Positions 36,495-45,659 of a DNA stretch of 64,000 nt are shown in pieces. The position numbers and the translations under genes were made by a program. Location of the stretch: positions 88,108 to 152,107 of the forward strand of contig CAJXQC010000005.1 in the NCBI GenBank assembly GCA_913058495.1, given 5' to 3'. Below the pieces are notes generated by a model. That model saw only the letters and a program-made list of their open reading frames with translations. It ran no database searches and was not told the origin of the DNA. Numbering within the stretch: position 1 is the first letter of the stretch; every line of letters starts with the position of its first letter. This stretch comes from an uncultured Balneola sp. Lineage in GTDB: Bacteria > Bacteroidota > Rhodothermia > Balneolales > Balneolaceae.

Positions 36495-37976
36495 ATGAGC
36501 GTTCGCGTACGTTTTGCTCCATCACCAACAGGATTTCTTCACATCGGCGGTCTCCGCACGGCATTATATAATTATCTGTTTGCCAAACATCATGGCGGAA
36601 CTTTTGTTCTTAGAATTGAAGACACCGATCAATCTCGTTATGTAGAAGAAGCCGAACAGGATATTATCGATTCTTTGGAATGGGCCGGAATGACGATCGA
36701 TGAAGGTCCGACCAATCCCGGAAAAGTTGGTCCGTATCGACAGAGTGAGCGTAAGGAAATGTATCACAAGTATGCCAAGCAGTTGATAGAAAGTGGTCAT
36801 GCGTATTATGCATTCGATACTACCGAAGAGATCGATCAGATGAGAGAGCGATTGAAGGCTTCCGGAAATCCATCTCCGAGCTACGATTCCATCACCCGTC
36901 AGTCCATGAAAAACAGTTTGACGCTTCCTCAGGATGAAGTAGAAAAAAAGCTGGAAAACGGCGATGAGTATGTGATCCGTTTAAAAGTACCGAGAAGAGA
37001 AACCGTAAAGTTTGAAGATCTTATTCGCGGAGTAGTTTCTTTTGAAACAGCTGGATTGGACGATCAGGTGTTGATGAAATCGGACGGAATGCCAACCTAT
37101 CATTTAGCGAATGTAGTGGATGACCATACGATGAATATCACACACGTAATCCGTGGTGAAGAATGGCTGAGTTCAGCTCCAAAGCACATGTTGTTATATA
37201 ATGCTTTTGGATGGGAGCCGCCAACGATGGCACATCTGCCTTTGATCATGAGTCCAAGCGGTGGAAAGCTTTCCAAAAGAAAAGCAGAAAGCGAAGGAAT
37301 CCCGGTAAATACCAAAGATTATATAGCCGGAAACTACGAGCCGGAAGCATTGATCAATTTCTTAGCGTATTTGGGATGGAGTCCGGGTGATGATTCTGAA
37401 ATCCATGATATGAAAGAATTGTGTGAGCTGTTCACACTTGATCGCGTGAGTAAAGGTGGTGCGGTATTCAATTACAAGAAGTTGATGTGGTACAACGAAC
37501 ATTACATTCGCGAGACTTCTGTTGCTGACTTACTTCCAAGAGTAAAAGAATTAGCTGAAAATGCAGGATTTGATACCAAAGATGAAGAGTACTTAGAAAC
37601 CGTAGTAGGTTTACTGCACGAACGCGTTTCTAGAGTAGATGAATTTGTAGAAATGGGGTCATTCTTCTTTGAAGCTCCGAAAGAATACGATGAGAACGCT
37701 CTCAAAAAATGGAAAGACGACAGTGCAGGATTAGTGACTTCGTATAAAGAAAAAGTTGAAGCGCTATCTGATAACGAATTTGAAGCAGCTACCCTGAAAT
37801 CCAAGCTTGAAGAAACCATCGAAGAACATGAAGTTGGTTTTGGAAAACTGATGATGCCACTTCGGATTGCGGTAACGGGACAAGGTTTTGGGCCTGATTT
37901 GTTTGCTTCTTTAGAGCTTCTTGGCAAAGATGAAGTTATGAGTAGGATTGATGTAGCTTTGGAGAAATTGGGGTAG
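36495..37976 (+). CDS. gltX: Glutamate--tRNA ligase
   Basis: A 493-residue class I synthetase that charges tRNA-Glu. The HIGH-type motif is in PSPTGFLHIGGLRTALYNYLF, the lid motif is SGGKLSKRKAESEG near residue 255, and the glutamate-binding RIEDTDQSR follows the first motif. Length and domain order are standard for the discriminating or non-discriminating bacterial enzyme; which one cannot be told. It is monocistronic, and a repeat-rich gap of 338 bases follows. Confidence 0.97.
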   Translation: MSVRVRFAPSPTGFLHIGGLRTALYNYLFAKHHGGTFVLRIEDTDQSRYVEEAEQDIIDSLEWAGMTIDEGPTNPGKVGPYRQSERKEMYHKYAKQLIESGHAYYAFDTTEEIDQMRERLKASGNPSPSYDSITRQSMKNSLTLPQDEVEKKLENGDEYVIRLKVPRRETVKFEDLIRGVVSFETAGLDDQVLMKSDGMPTYHLANVVDDHTMNITHVIRGEEWLSSAPKHMLLYNAFGWEPPTMAHLPLIMSPSGGKLSKRKAESEGIPVNTKDYIAGNYEPEALINFLAYLGWSPGDDSEIHDMKELCELFTLDRVSKGGAVFNYKKLMWYNEHYIRETSVADLLPRVKELAENAGFDTKDEEYLETVVGLLHERVSRVDEFVEMGSFFFEAPKEYDENALKKWKDDSAGLVTSYKEKVEALSDNEFEAATLKSKLEETIEEHEVGFGKLMMPLRIAVTGQGFGPDLFASLELLGKDEVMSRIDVALEKLG

Positions 37977-37984
37977 TTAGTTAG

Positions 37985-38235
37985 GTCATCCTGAACTTGT
38001 TTCAGGATCTTACGCTATGGCTATATTTTTTTACTTGATGTCAATAGTCTTTGTTCAAATTTATTGTGGCTATCTAAGAATTTGGTCTCCACAAAGATCC
38101 CGAAACAAGTTCGGGATGACGTATTTATTTCTTTAATATTTCATGCACTAGAGAAGAAAAGTCATCCTTAGGATACTTCCGAAGGATCTGCACGATAACG
38201 AGCTTTGTATATTCTTCGCTATCGCTCAGAATGAC
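37985..38235. repeat. Two GTCATCC-bounded palindromic repeat elements
   Basis: This gap holds no gene. The first element runs from GTCATCCTGAACTTG (37985) to AAGTTCGGGATGAC (38120); its ends are near-perfect inverted repeats of 27 bases whose inner hairpins differ in a compensated way (CCTGAA/TTCAGG against CCCGAA/TTCGGG). The second element runs from GTCATCCTTAGG (38161) to GCTCAGAATGAC (38235) and contains its own hairpin CCTTAGGATACTTCCGAAGG. Similar sequences are common between Bacteroidota genes. Confidence 0.65.
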
Positions 38236-38263
38236 TATAAAAAGAAGTATTAGCGTAAATAAA

Positions 38264-38294
38264 AAAGGCTCCCGATCAATGACCAAGAGCCTTT
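38264..38294 (-). terminator. Intrinsic terminator of the M14 peptidase pair
   Basis: AAAGGCTC (38264-38271) pairs with GAGCCTTT (38287-38294). On the minus strand the stem runs into TTTTTTATTT. It is 20 bases after the stop of the M14 peptidase gene. Confidence 0.85.
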
Positions 38295-38314
38295 AAAATG
38301 TTCAGAAAGTGTTA

Positions 38315-40054
38315 TTACTTCTTCTTAGAAACAACGCCTCCTTTCTGGCTGTCTACTTTTACAGTATAGTTGCTTCCACCGCTGATGATCCAGCGAACGG
38401 TTACTGAACTCATTCCCGGGATATTCGCTACTTCAATTCGCTCCGGTCTGAATTTCTGTTCGGTAGTTTGATTCAGATCTCGGTTCGTAACGATCATTCC
38501 TGCTTCAACAGTTGCACCTTCAATACTGATGATATCCGGTGGCATGATCTTGTTGTTAACATCGATACTTGCGTGCGTAGGCATCAGTCTACTGTTGGTT
38601 ACTACGGCAGTTACTTCTCTTAAACCACCACCAAGATTCTTTTCAGAGATCTCATCAATGGTAAGTTTAGGAGTGTGATATGCATGATAGATTGTGAACG
38701 CCATATTTCTGTGAGCGCCTTGTTCCAGTAAGAATCCGGGATGTGCTCGTCCGAAATTCTTTTTGAATCCACCGATCTCGATCTTTCCATACTGTGGGTG
38801 GTCATATTCCGTCCATTCCTGCATCGCATCACCGAACAGTAAATACTTGTTGAACTCATAAGAATCGGTAGCTGATCGGTCGTTGCTTTGGAACATTTCG
38901 TAACTGGTCCACAGCTCATTGGAATAGGTGAATACTCCACGAACTCCGTAAAACCAATCCAGTTCGCCTCCAAATACATCATACAGATCATCATAAACTA
39001 CAAGGTATCTGTAGCCAGGAATCAAGCGCTCGCCCATTTCGCCAATGGCGTCATAAACCTGAACATCCTGGCGATTGTATGTACTGATGTCTTCAGCCAC
39101 ACCGGGACCACGAAGGATCATTCCGCCTGAGTTATGATAACTTTGAGCAGCTGCAATATTTGGTCGCTCCATTACAAAATCCATAACTGCTCTGGTTTCA
39201 GGAAGAGAAAACGGATATTTATGCGCTCCGCCCTGAATGTGATTTGGTTGCCAGTTCCAGCCCCAGTCACGGTTTGGATCGTAATAACCAACTCTATCTT
39301 CGTTGATTCTTCCATCATTATCGTTATCGATTCCTTCTGAACCCAGATATTCGTAATCACCGAATTCATCATCAGGAACGCGAACCATCATGTTTGGATA
39401 AGTAGGATGAGCTCTGAAATTTCCACGAGGATTTTTGCGACGCATTTGAGTGATACTTCCGTTTCCATCCAGATCATCAGGTTGATCTTCATCTACAAGT
39501 CCGTCACCGTCATCATCGATTGGCTTCAAACCTGATCGAGGGGAACTTCCGGTGTTTGGTTCCGTCATATAATGCTCGCGTGCATCCGGGTTGATGGTGG
39601 CCACTATATAGAATGTTTTGTCATTTAAGAGTTCGGTTATAAACTTCACCTCTCCAAAAGACTCTGTTAAATACCATGCAGTATACAATGATATTTCCGT
39701 TCCCTGAATTTCATTCGAGTGGATATTTCCATCGATATAAATCGCAGGCTTTCTGTCCGGATCTCCGTTTTTGAAGTTAGAAACCGTCAACATCCAAATG
39801 TCTTTACCTTCATAAGATTTACCAATAGAACTTCTTTTGGCAAGATCAGGATATGCTTTTGCGATACGTTCTGTGAGTTCACTAATTCCCTGATAATTGT
39901 AATAGTGATTCCAGGTTGCTTCCACTTTTGGATTGGAAGGTGTTCCTGCTGCAGGGAATACACCGTCAGTAAGTTGAGCTTTTGCTGTGTTTGAAGTCAT
40001 TATCATCAAACCAAAAACAAAAGCAGTAAGTAGGGTATATCTAAATTTTTTCAT
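38315..40054 (-). CDS. M14 zinc carboxypeptidase, exported
   Basis: A 579-residue protein with signal peptide (TLLTAFVFGLMIMTSNTAKAQ). Zinc ligands are in GNIHSNEIQGTE and QSYHNSGG, the substrate-binding Arg is in DPNRDWGWN, and the catalytic Glu is likely in FTYSNELW, so it should be active. Between the ligands there are Asp-rich calcium-type loops such as DDDGDGLVDED. A C-terminal beta domain follows (LREVTAVVTNSRLMPTHA). It removes C-terminal residues from peptides outside the cell. It follows its pseudo-enzyme paralogue by seven bases in one operon. Confidence 0.92.
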   Translation of the reverse strand: MKKFRYTLLTAFVFGLMIMTSNTAKAQLTDGVFPAAGTPSNPKVEATWNHYYNYQGISELTERIAKAYPDLAKRSSIGKSYEGKDIWMLTVSNFKNGDPDRKPAIYIDGNIHSNEIQGTEISLYTAWYLTESFGEVKFITELLNDKTFYIVATINPDAREHYMTEPNTGSSPRSGLKPIDDDGDGLVDEDQPDDLDGNGSITQMRRKNPRGNFRAHPTYPNMMVRVPDDEFGDYEYLGSEGIDNDNDGRINEDRVGYYDPNRDWGWNWQPNHIQGGAHKYPFSLPETRAVMDFVMERPNIAAAQSYHNSGGMILRGPGVAEDISTYNRQDVQVYDAIGEMGERLIPGYRYLVVYDDLYDVFGGELDWFYGVRGVFTYSNELWTSYEMFQSNDRSATDSYEFNKYLLFGDAMQEWTEYDHPQYGKIEIGGFKKNFGRAHPGFLLEQGAHRNMAFTIYHAYHTPKLTIDEISEKNLGGGLREVTAVVTNSRLMPTHASIDVNNKIMPPDIISIEGATVEAGMIVTNRDLNQTTEQKFRPERIEVANIPGMSSVTVRWIISGGSNYTVKVDSQKGGVVSKKK

Positions 40055-40061
40055 GATTCTG

Positions 40062-41711
40062 TTACTTAATGGTTTGTTCTTTGGTTGAAAATCCTGTCAT
40101 CGGTGAGCCGGATGTAATAGTAACTTTTCCGGAACCTCGAATTAACCAGGTTTTGGTTACGGAGCCATCAGCAGGAATTGAACGATCAAAATCCTGAACA
40201 TCGCCACTTATAAGACTCATGTTGTTTCCAAGTTTGATCTGTGTCATAACTCTTCGAACCCAATTATTACGTTGTCCCAATTGTGAAGCTGTCGGAAAGC
40301 TTCCGCCGTTATAAACGTCAACGGTAATACGGGTAAGATTTTTTCCCGCGTTTTCTGATTTGAAGTTCACTAGTTCAACCATTGGTTTCATAGAAGCAAT
40401 TTCCATGATGAAATCAGTGTGACTTTCTGCTAATGAATCCAGAATGTTTGCAGGAGGTGTCATCATAATAAATGGTTTGATTCCACCCACTTCAACTTTT
40501 TGATTCGGAAAATCAGGATGATCGATCTCAGTCCATTCTGCAAAAACATCCTGTCCCTCAGCTTCTGCCCATGCTAAATGCTTAACATGATCATTATCAA
40601 ATTTTTGAGCTTTTCCGTCCTCGTCTTTCACTTCGGGAGTCCACCAACCCGGAGTACTGAAACTGAATCTTCCGTAGTGGTAATAAGCCCATTGGAACAG
40701 ATCTCCTTGTTGAGGGTCACCTGAAGGAGCTTTACCAAGATTGGTTTTATCGTTATAAAGATCAGAAACCATTTTATTAACGGTAATATCATCAGATAAC
40801 CAACCTGAAACTACTCGTTTAGAAGCGGCGCCTCTGTTAAACTTAAGCGGATCAGACAGATTGTTCTCCGGTCCGAATGAGATAACAGCGAAAGTATTGC
40901 GGGCTTCTTCAAATAGGAAGTCTAGTACTCCACGAGTTTCATTTTCTGATACAGGGTTTTCACTTGATCCGGGTTTGAAATAAGGGAAGTCATAGGAGAA
41001 GTTTTGATTGATATTTACTCCACCTTCACCATCTTCGTTGAATTTGCCATCTTCGTCATTGTCACGACCTTCGGTAAACATTTTGTAAGAACCTTTTTTA
41101 CCGTTATCCGCATCAGCTTTTACCATTACTCTGGGATCATCTTTGTGCATGGTCCAACTACCGGTTTTGTCAGCTACACGCATCATTGTAATAAAATTAT
41201 CTCCATTCAGATCATCAAAACCGTCTTCATCATAAAACCCATCACGATCGGCATCTGTTGAAGTCATGTTGCCGTCACGCTCATATTTCAGTTTGTCGAA
41301 ATACTGAGTAGCAGCATCAGGATTGATTTGAGGAAATACATAGAACGTTGTCGAAGCTAAAAGTGCTTTTGTTTCCTCAGTGTTTGCTGTCGATAAAAGC
41401 TGTTCTGCAAATCGTAGTGTGAGTTCCGTTCCTAAGATATGCGAGGCTTTTGCACCGCCAATTACAGCAATTCCGGGATGATTTTTCACATCTCCTGAGC
41501 CTATGGTTAGTAACCAAACATCTTTGCCGCCTTTTGTCTTAGCAACAGATGTCAGTTCCGTTATATTTTTGTTGGCGTTATTTAACGCCTTCATTTTATT
41601 CGTCAGTTCTGAATAAGAACTGTACCCTGTTTGGGCCTGAGCTGATGCAGGAATAAAAAATAAACCAACAAGCATGGTAAAGCTCAAAACCCGGACTGAA
41701 ATTTTCATCAT
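40062..41711 (-). CDS. M14-like pseudo-peptidase, exported paralogue
   Basis: A 549-residue protein from the ATG at 41711, followed by a signal peptide ending PASAQAQ. It aligns along its length with the next gene, including Asp-rich loops (DADRDGFYDED) and the C-terminal beta domain. The active-site residues are gone: the HxxE site reads GAKASHILGTEL, the third zinc ligand region reads VISFGPENN, the Arg motif reads NINQNFSYD and the Glu region reads FSTPGWW. It is therefore a probable non-catalytic partner or substrate binder for the active enzyme. Family placement is sure; the role is inference. Confidence 0.85.
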   Translation of the reverse strand: MMKISVRVLSFTMLVGLFFIPASAQAQTGYSSYSELTNKMKALNNANKNITELTSVAKTKGGKDVWLLTIGSGDVKNHPGIAVIGGAKASHILGTELTLRFAEQLLSTANTEETKALLASTTFYVFPQINPDAATQYFDKLKYERDGNMTSTDADRDGFYDEDGFDDLNGDNFITMMRVADKTGSWTMHKDDPRVMVKADADNGKKGSYKMFTEGRDNDEDGKFNEDGEGGVNINQNFSYDFPYFKPGSSENPVSENETRGVLDFLFEEARNTFAVISFGPENNLSDPLKFNRGAASKRVVSGWLSDDITVNKMVSDLYNDKTNLGKAPSGDPQQGDLFQWAYYHYGRFSFSTPGWWTPEVKDEDGKAQKFDNDHVKHLAWAEAEGQDVFAEWTEIDHPDFPNQKVEVGGIKPFIMMTPPANILDSLAESHTDFIMEIASMKPMVELVNFKSENAGKNLTRITVDVYNGGSFPTASQLGQRNNWVRRVMTQIKLGNNMSLISGDVQDFDRSIPADGSVTKTWLIRGSGKVTITSGSPMTGFSTKEQTIK

Positions 41712-41900
41712 GTAAATCCGTTTAGTTTTTTGATGTAAGAAAGTCCTCACTTAAAAAAGCATTTCAAAATTACAGCTGTAAAAAGATTATAAGCTGAAGG
41801 GAAATTTTAAATCTTCAGATCACAATAAGCACAAATGGCAATTAAGTGTGATATCTTTTATTGTAACTCACTCTTATAAATATTTAAGCAGACGAAATTT

Positions 41901-43280
41901 ATGAAGAAATATATTCTGGGCTCATTGTTGGTTTTGGTAAGCTGTACTTCCGTAGAAAAAGTAGCTGAAAATGAAACTTCAGACAGTGAGACAAAAGACC
42001 TTGGTAAAACAGAGCAATTATCTCAGATCTTTGAAGATTCTGATACGTTCAGAAAAACAATAACCGGATTCATGCTTTACGATTCCGAAGGTGATTCTAC
42101 GATCTACGCTGAAAATGAAAACAAGTATATGATCCCTGCTTCCAATACAAAGCTGTTTACTTACTTTGCGGGGTTGAATGTATTGGGAGATCGAATTCCT
42201 GCTTTGAAGTATACAATTAAAGGAGACTCATTGACCTTTTGGGGAACAGGAGATCCTTCTTTTCTTCATCCTGATTTTGGTACAAAAGATATATACGATT
42301 TCCTGAGTTCATTTGAGGGGAATCTGTATTTCTCGGACAGTAATTTCAATGACGAAAATCTTGGGCCCGGATGGTCGTGGGCTGATTACAATTCCTATTA
42401 TTCTGCTGAAAAGAGCCCGTTTCCTATTTACGGGAATGTTGCGAGAGTGACCATTGAGCACATTGAAGAATATCATCTTGCTAAAGAAAACGGGGAATAT
42501 CTGATCAATCCTAAGATCTTTAATAAATATATCGACGAAGGAGTTTTAAGCGATAACGGCAGGTTTGTACTTGAAAGAGATAGGGTTGGTAATGAATTTG
42601 AATATGCGTTCACTTCGGATACTTCCAGGTATGAGACGGATAAACCTTTTCACTATTCACCGCAGCTGATCGTGGAATTACTTTCTGATACGTTGAAGAA
42701 GAGAGTAGAATATCTACCAAAAGCCAAGCTTCCTTCAGATCACGAAATGATCTACAGCATGGATTCTGATTCACTGTACAAAAAAATGCTTCTTCCCAGC
42801 GATAACTTGTTAGCAGAACAGATCCTGTTGATGATATCGGGAGTGGTTGGGGATGAATTGAACAGTTCTGCAGGGATCCGATATGTGAAAGATAATTTCT
42901 TAAGTGATCTGCCTGATGAAGCTAACTGGAGAGACGGCTCAGGTTTATCCAGATATAACCTGTTCACTCCAAGAAGCATGGTTACTCTTTTAGAAAAGCT
43001 TGATGAAAAAGTAGAAGAAACTCAGCTGTTAGATGCTCTTCCTCAAGGTGGTAAACAAGGTACGATCAGAAGATTGTACGCTAACAAAGATGGAGGAGAA
43101 CCTTATGTGTTTGCAAAAACGGGAACGCTAAGTAATAACCATTGTCTGAGTGGTTATGTGATCACGAGATCAGGGAAGAAATTAATCTTCAGTTTTATGA
43201 ATAATAACTATGTGATCTCAACCAGAGAAGTACAAGCTCAAATGGATGAGATTCTCTGGTTTATTTATCAGAATTACTAA
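41901..43280 (+). CDS. dacB: D-alanyl-D-alanine carboxypeptidase/endopeptidase (PBP4, family S13)
   Basis: A 459-residue lipoprotein (leader ending LVLVSCTSVE). The penicillin-binding motifs are PASNTKLFTYF (SxxK), LLPSDNLLAEQ (SxN) and VFAKTGTLSNN (KTG). It trims or cuts peptidoglycan cross-links in the periplasm. Compared with typical DacB the insert between SxxK and SxN is present but compact. It is divergent from the M14 pair and converges with nhaC, their ends overlapping by four bases. Confidence 0.9.
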   Translation: MKKYILGSLLVLVSCTSVEKVAENETSDSETKDLGKTEQLSQIFEDSDTFRKTITGFMLYDSEGDSTIYAENENKYMIPASNTKLFTYFAGLNVLGDRIPALKYTIKGDSLTFWGTGDPSFLHPDFGTKDIYDFLSSFEGNLYFSDSNFNDENLGPGWSWADYNSYYSAEKSPFPIYGNVARVTIEHIEEYHLAKENGEYLINPKIFNKYIDEGVLSDNGRFVLERDRVGNEFEYAFTSDTSRYETDKPFHYSPQLIVELLSDTLKKRVEYLPKAKLPSDHEMIYSMDSDSLYKKMLLPSDNLLAEQILLMISGVVGDELNSSAGIRYVKDNFLSDLPDEANWRDGSGLSRYNLFTPRSMVTLLEKLDEKVEETQLLDALPQGGKQGTIRRLYANKDGGEPYVFAKTGTLSNNHCLSGYVITRSGKKLIFSFMNNNYVISTREVQAQMDEILWFIYQNY

Positions 43281-44734
43281 GCGTCTTGTGGTTTAACGTC
43301 TTTCAGCATTCTCAACTTGATCTTAAATACACCATAGATCACCGTCATAAACGGACTTATGAGATTGAAGAAAGCAAATGGCAGATAAGTAAAAGTATCC
43401 ACACCAAGTACTTTGGAATGATAAGCTCCGCAGGTATTCCAGGGAATTAAAGCAGAGGTAACGGTTCCGGAATCTTCCAGTGTTCTACTTAAATTTTCAG
43501 GAGCCAATCCTTTCTCTTTAAATACATCCGCATACATTCGTCCCGGAACTACAATGGCAAGATATTGATCAGACGCTGTAATATTGAAGAATACACAAGT
43601 TCCTGCCGTTGTGGCTATTAAAGCACCGGCAGAGTTAATTCCACTGATAACGCCTTCAGCAATTCGCTTAAGCATCCCACTGCGTTCCATCACTCCACCA
43701 AAGATCATAGCAGACAAGATCAACCAAACTGTTCCAAGCATCCCGTGCATACCGCCCGAGCTTAAAAGACCGTCCACGATTTCATTATCTGTAGTAAAAC
43801 TGATGTCTCCATACATGGAAGTCATAATACCAACGAAACCTTTTTCCCAAGTTCCTTCACCAAACTGAGCTACTTCCTGAACTAAATTGGGTTGGAAGAT
43901 CAATGCAAATACAGCGCCTAGTAAAGCTCCCACTGAAATAGCAGGAATAGCCGGCATTTTCTTAGAGATCAATACTACCATAATGATTGGCACCAGGAAT
44001 AACCAAAAATTGATTTCAAATTTACCCGAAATAGCATCAAGAATTACTTGGGTTTCTGCAATTTCTACATTTCCTCCTTTCACAAAACCCAGAATAAGAA
44101 AGATTACCAATGCAATAGAAATAGACGGAATGGTAGTATATGCCATATATCTAATGTGTGTGAACAGATCTGTTCCGGCCATTGCAGGAGCTAAATTGGT
44201 TGTATCAGAAAGAGGAGACATCTTATCTCCAAAATAAGCGCCCGATATAATTGCACCCGCAACCATACCTACAGGGATCTTTAATACTGTTCCAATAGCG
44301 ACCAAAGCGATACCAACGGTTGCAGAAGTAGTCCATGATGAGCCTGTTGCTACAGAAACAATTGCACAAACCACACAGGCTGCAACCAAGAAAATAGAAG
44401 GATTCAGGATCTGTAATCCGTAATAGATCATAGCAGGAATAATTCCACTTAATAACCAGGTTCCTGCAAGAGACCCAATGAGCAATAAAATGATCATAGA
44501 TGACATTGCGGAACTGATGCTGTCAACGATTCCTTGCCTGATCTCAGTCCATTTAATACCCAAACCAAGTGCTACAAGCGAAGCAACCCCGGCAGAAAGC
44601 ATCAAAATAATTTGATTGGAACCATCGAGAGAAGCGTCTCCGTAAATACGAACATTGATGAATAACGCAACGATCAAAAATATGATCGGAATAAACGATT
44701 GAAGAAGTGTCGGTCGGTCGTATTTATAGGTCAT
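43277..44734 (-). CDS. nhaC: Na+/H+ antiporter NhaC family
   Basis: A 485-residue membrane protein with about 12 segments. Family stretches are VATGSSWTTSATVGIALVAIG in the first half, AYFGDKMSPLSDTTNLAPA with the acidic ion-binding residues, and RTLEDSGTVTSALIPWNTCGAYHS near the C-terminus. It exchanges sodium for protons (or malate for lactate in some members). It is monocistronic, upstream of nothing on its strand, and its 3' end overlaps dacB. Confidence 0.92.
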   Translation of the reverse strand: MTYKYDRPTLLQSFIPIIFLIVALFINVRIYGDASLDGSNQIILMLSAGVASLVALGLGIKWTEIRQGIVDSISSAMSSMIILLLIGSLAGTWLLSGIIPAMIYYGLQILNPSIFLVAACVVCAIVSVATGSSWTTSATVGIALVAIGTVLKIPVGMVAGAIISGAYFGDKMSPLSDTTNLAPAMAGTDLFTHIRYMAYTTIPSISIALVIFLILGFVKGGNVEIAETQVILDAISGKFEINFWLFLVPIIMVVLISKKMPAIPAISVGALLGAVFALIFQPNLVQEVAQFGEGTWEKGFVGIMTSMYGDISFTTDNEIVDGLLSSGGMHGMLGTVWLILSAMIFGGVMERSGMLKRIAEGVISGINSAGALIATTAGTCVFFNITASDQYLAIVVPGRMYADVFKEKGLAPENLSRTLEDSGTVTSALIPWNTCGAYHSKVLGVDTFTYLPFAFFNLISPFMTVIYGVFKIKLRMLKDVKPQDA

Positions 44735-44799
44735 GGTAAAAGTAAAAGTTGATTCTTAAACTGAATAAAACATAAAGTGGTGTGAATAAACGTCGATTT

Positions 44800-45573
44800 T
44801 TAACTAAAAACCAGTTTAAAAGTATTTTCATCAATAATTTCACCGGTGCTTGAATCATATCTGCGTTCAGTAAATTCAGCATTGCCATCATAATCCACTA
44901 AAAGAAGGGTGGAGCACAAGGTTCCGTAATTGTCTGTTTTTATGAAGATGGAAGAAACAGCTTTTTCCCATTCATAGGGAATTCCAGTAGAAGGTAACTT
45001 ATCATCCGGAGCGGTTTCGCTGTTTTTTAGAATATTAAAAAGTTCTTCTTTTGAAAAGTCTTCGTTAGAAGTAACATCTTTCAGTGCTTTTTTTGCATGA
45101 TCTAATTTTGGCCAATTCGTATCCAGAAGAGCATTACTGACCCCATGAATTCCGGGTTTTACTTCAGTGATCAAGTTGTTTTGATTTGAGAAATGGAAAA
45201 GTGAATCTTTATTTCCTATAAGAAGATTGAACCCGTTATACTCCTCAGCTGTTTTTCTGATCTCTTGTAAATATTCCTGTTCACTTACACCGGATTTGAA
45301 AAAGTCTAAAACCAAATCACCTCTTGTAGGGGCGTTTTCTTTGATATTTGAAGGATCTCTGTAGTTAGTAAGCGCTCCCCATTTTCCTGTTTTGGAAACT
45401 CCCATCCAGGTTCCATTGGCTTTCAGATCTTTACCCGCGAGTATGTTCGGGAGACCTTCTTCAACCCAAAACTGAGCTTTCCTTGTCGGACGCTGATAAA
45501 ATTCATCTCTGTTTGCTGCAACTATTAATTTGTAGCGAGGATGAGTTTTATACGAAAATGCGATCAAACACAT
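44800..45573 (-). CDS. NRDE/TANGO2 family protein
   Basis: A 257-residue protein starting MCLIAFSYKTHPRYKLIVAANRDEFY, the NRDE signature after an N-terminal Met-Cys. Other conserved parts are GGKDLKANGTWMGVSKTGKWGALTNYRDP and the later LCSTLLLVDYDG. TANGO2 homologues are linked to lipid and heme handling in eukaryotes; the bacterial role is unknown. The Cys after Met hints at an N-terminal-nucleophile fold (known suggestion for the family). It is divergent from the phosphatase gene. Confidence 0.9.
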   Translation of the reverse strand: MCLIAFSYKTHPRYKLIVAANRDEFYQRPTRKAQFWVEEGLPNILAGKDLKANGTWMGVSKTGKWGALTNYRDPSNIKENAPTRGDLVLDFFKSGVSEQEYLQEIRKTAEEYNGFNLLIGNKDSLFHFSNQNNLITEVKPGIHGVSNALLDTNWPKLDHAKKALKDVTSNEDFSKEELFNILKNSETAPDDKLPSTGIPYEWEKAVSSIFIKTDNYGTLCSTLLLVDYDGNAEFTERRYDSSTGEIIDENTFKLVFS

Positions 45574-45659
45574 AAATATAATGACAAGTTTGGTTTTATA
45601 ATTCGAATGAATCTAAGCATATTCCTGCAACCATTTCGAAATTTTGCGTATAGTTCAAA

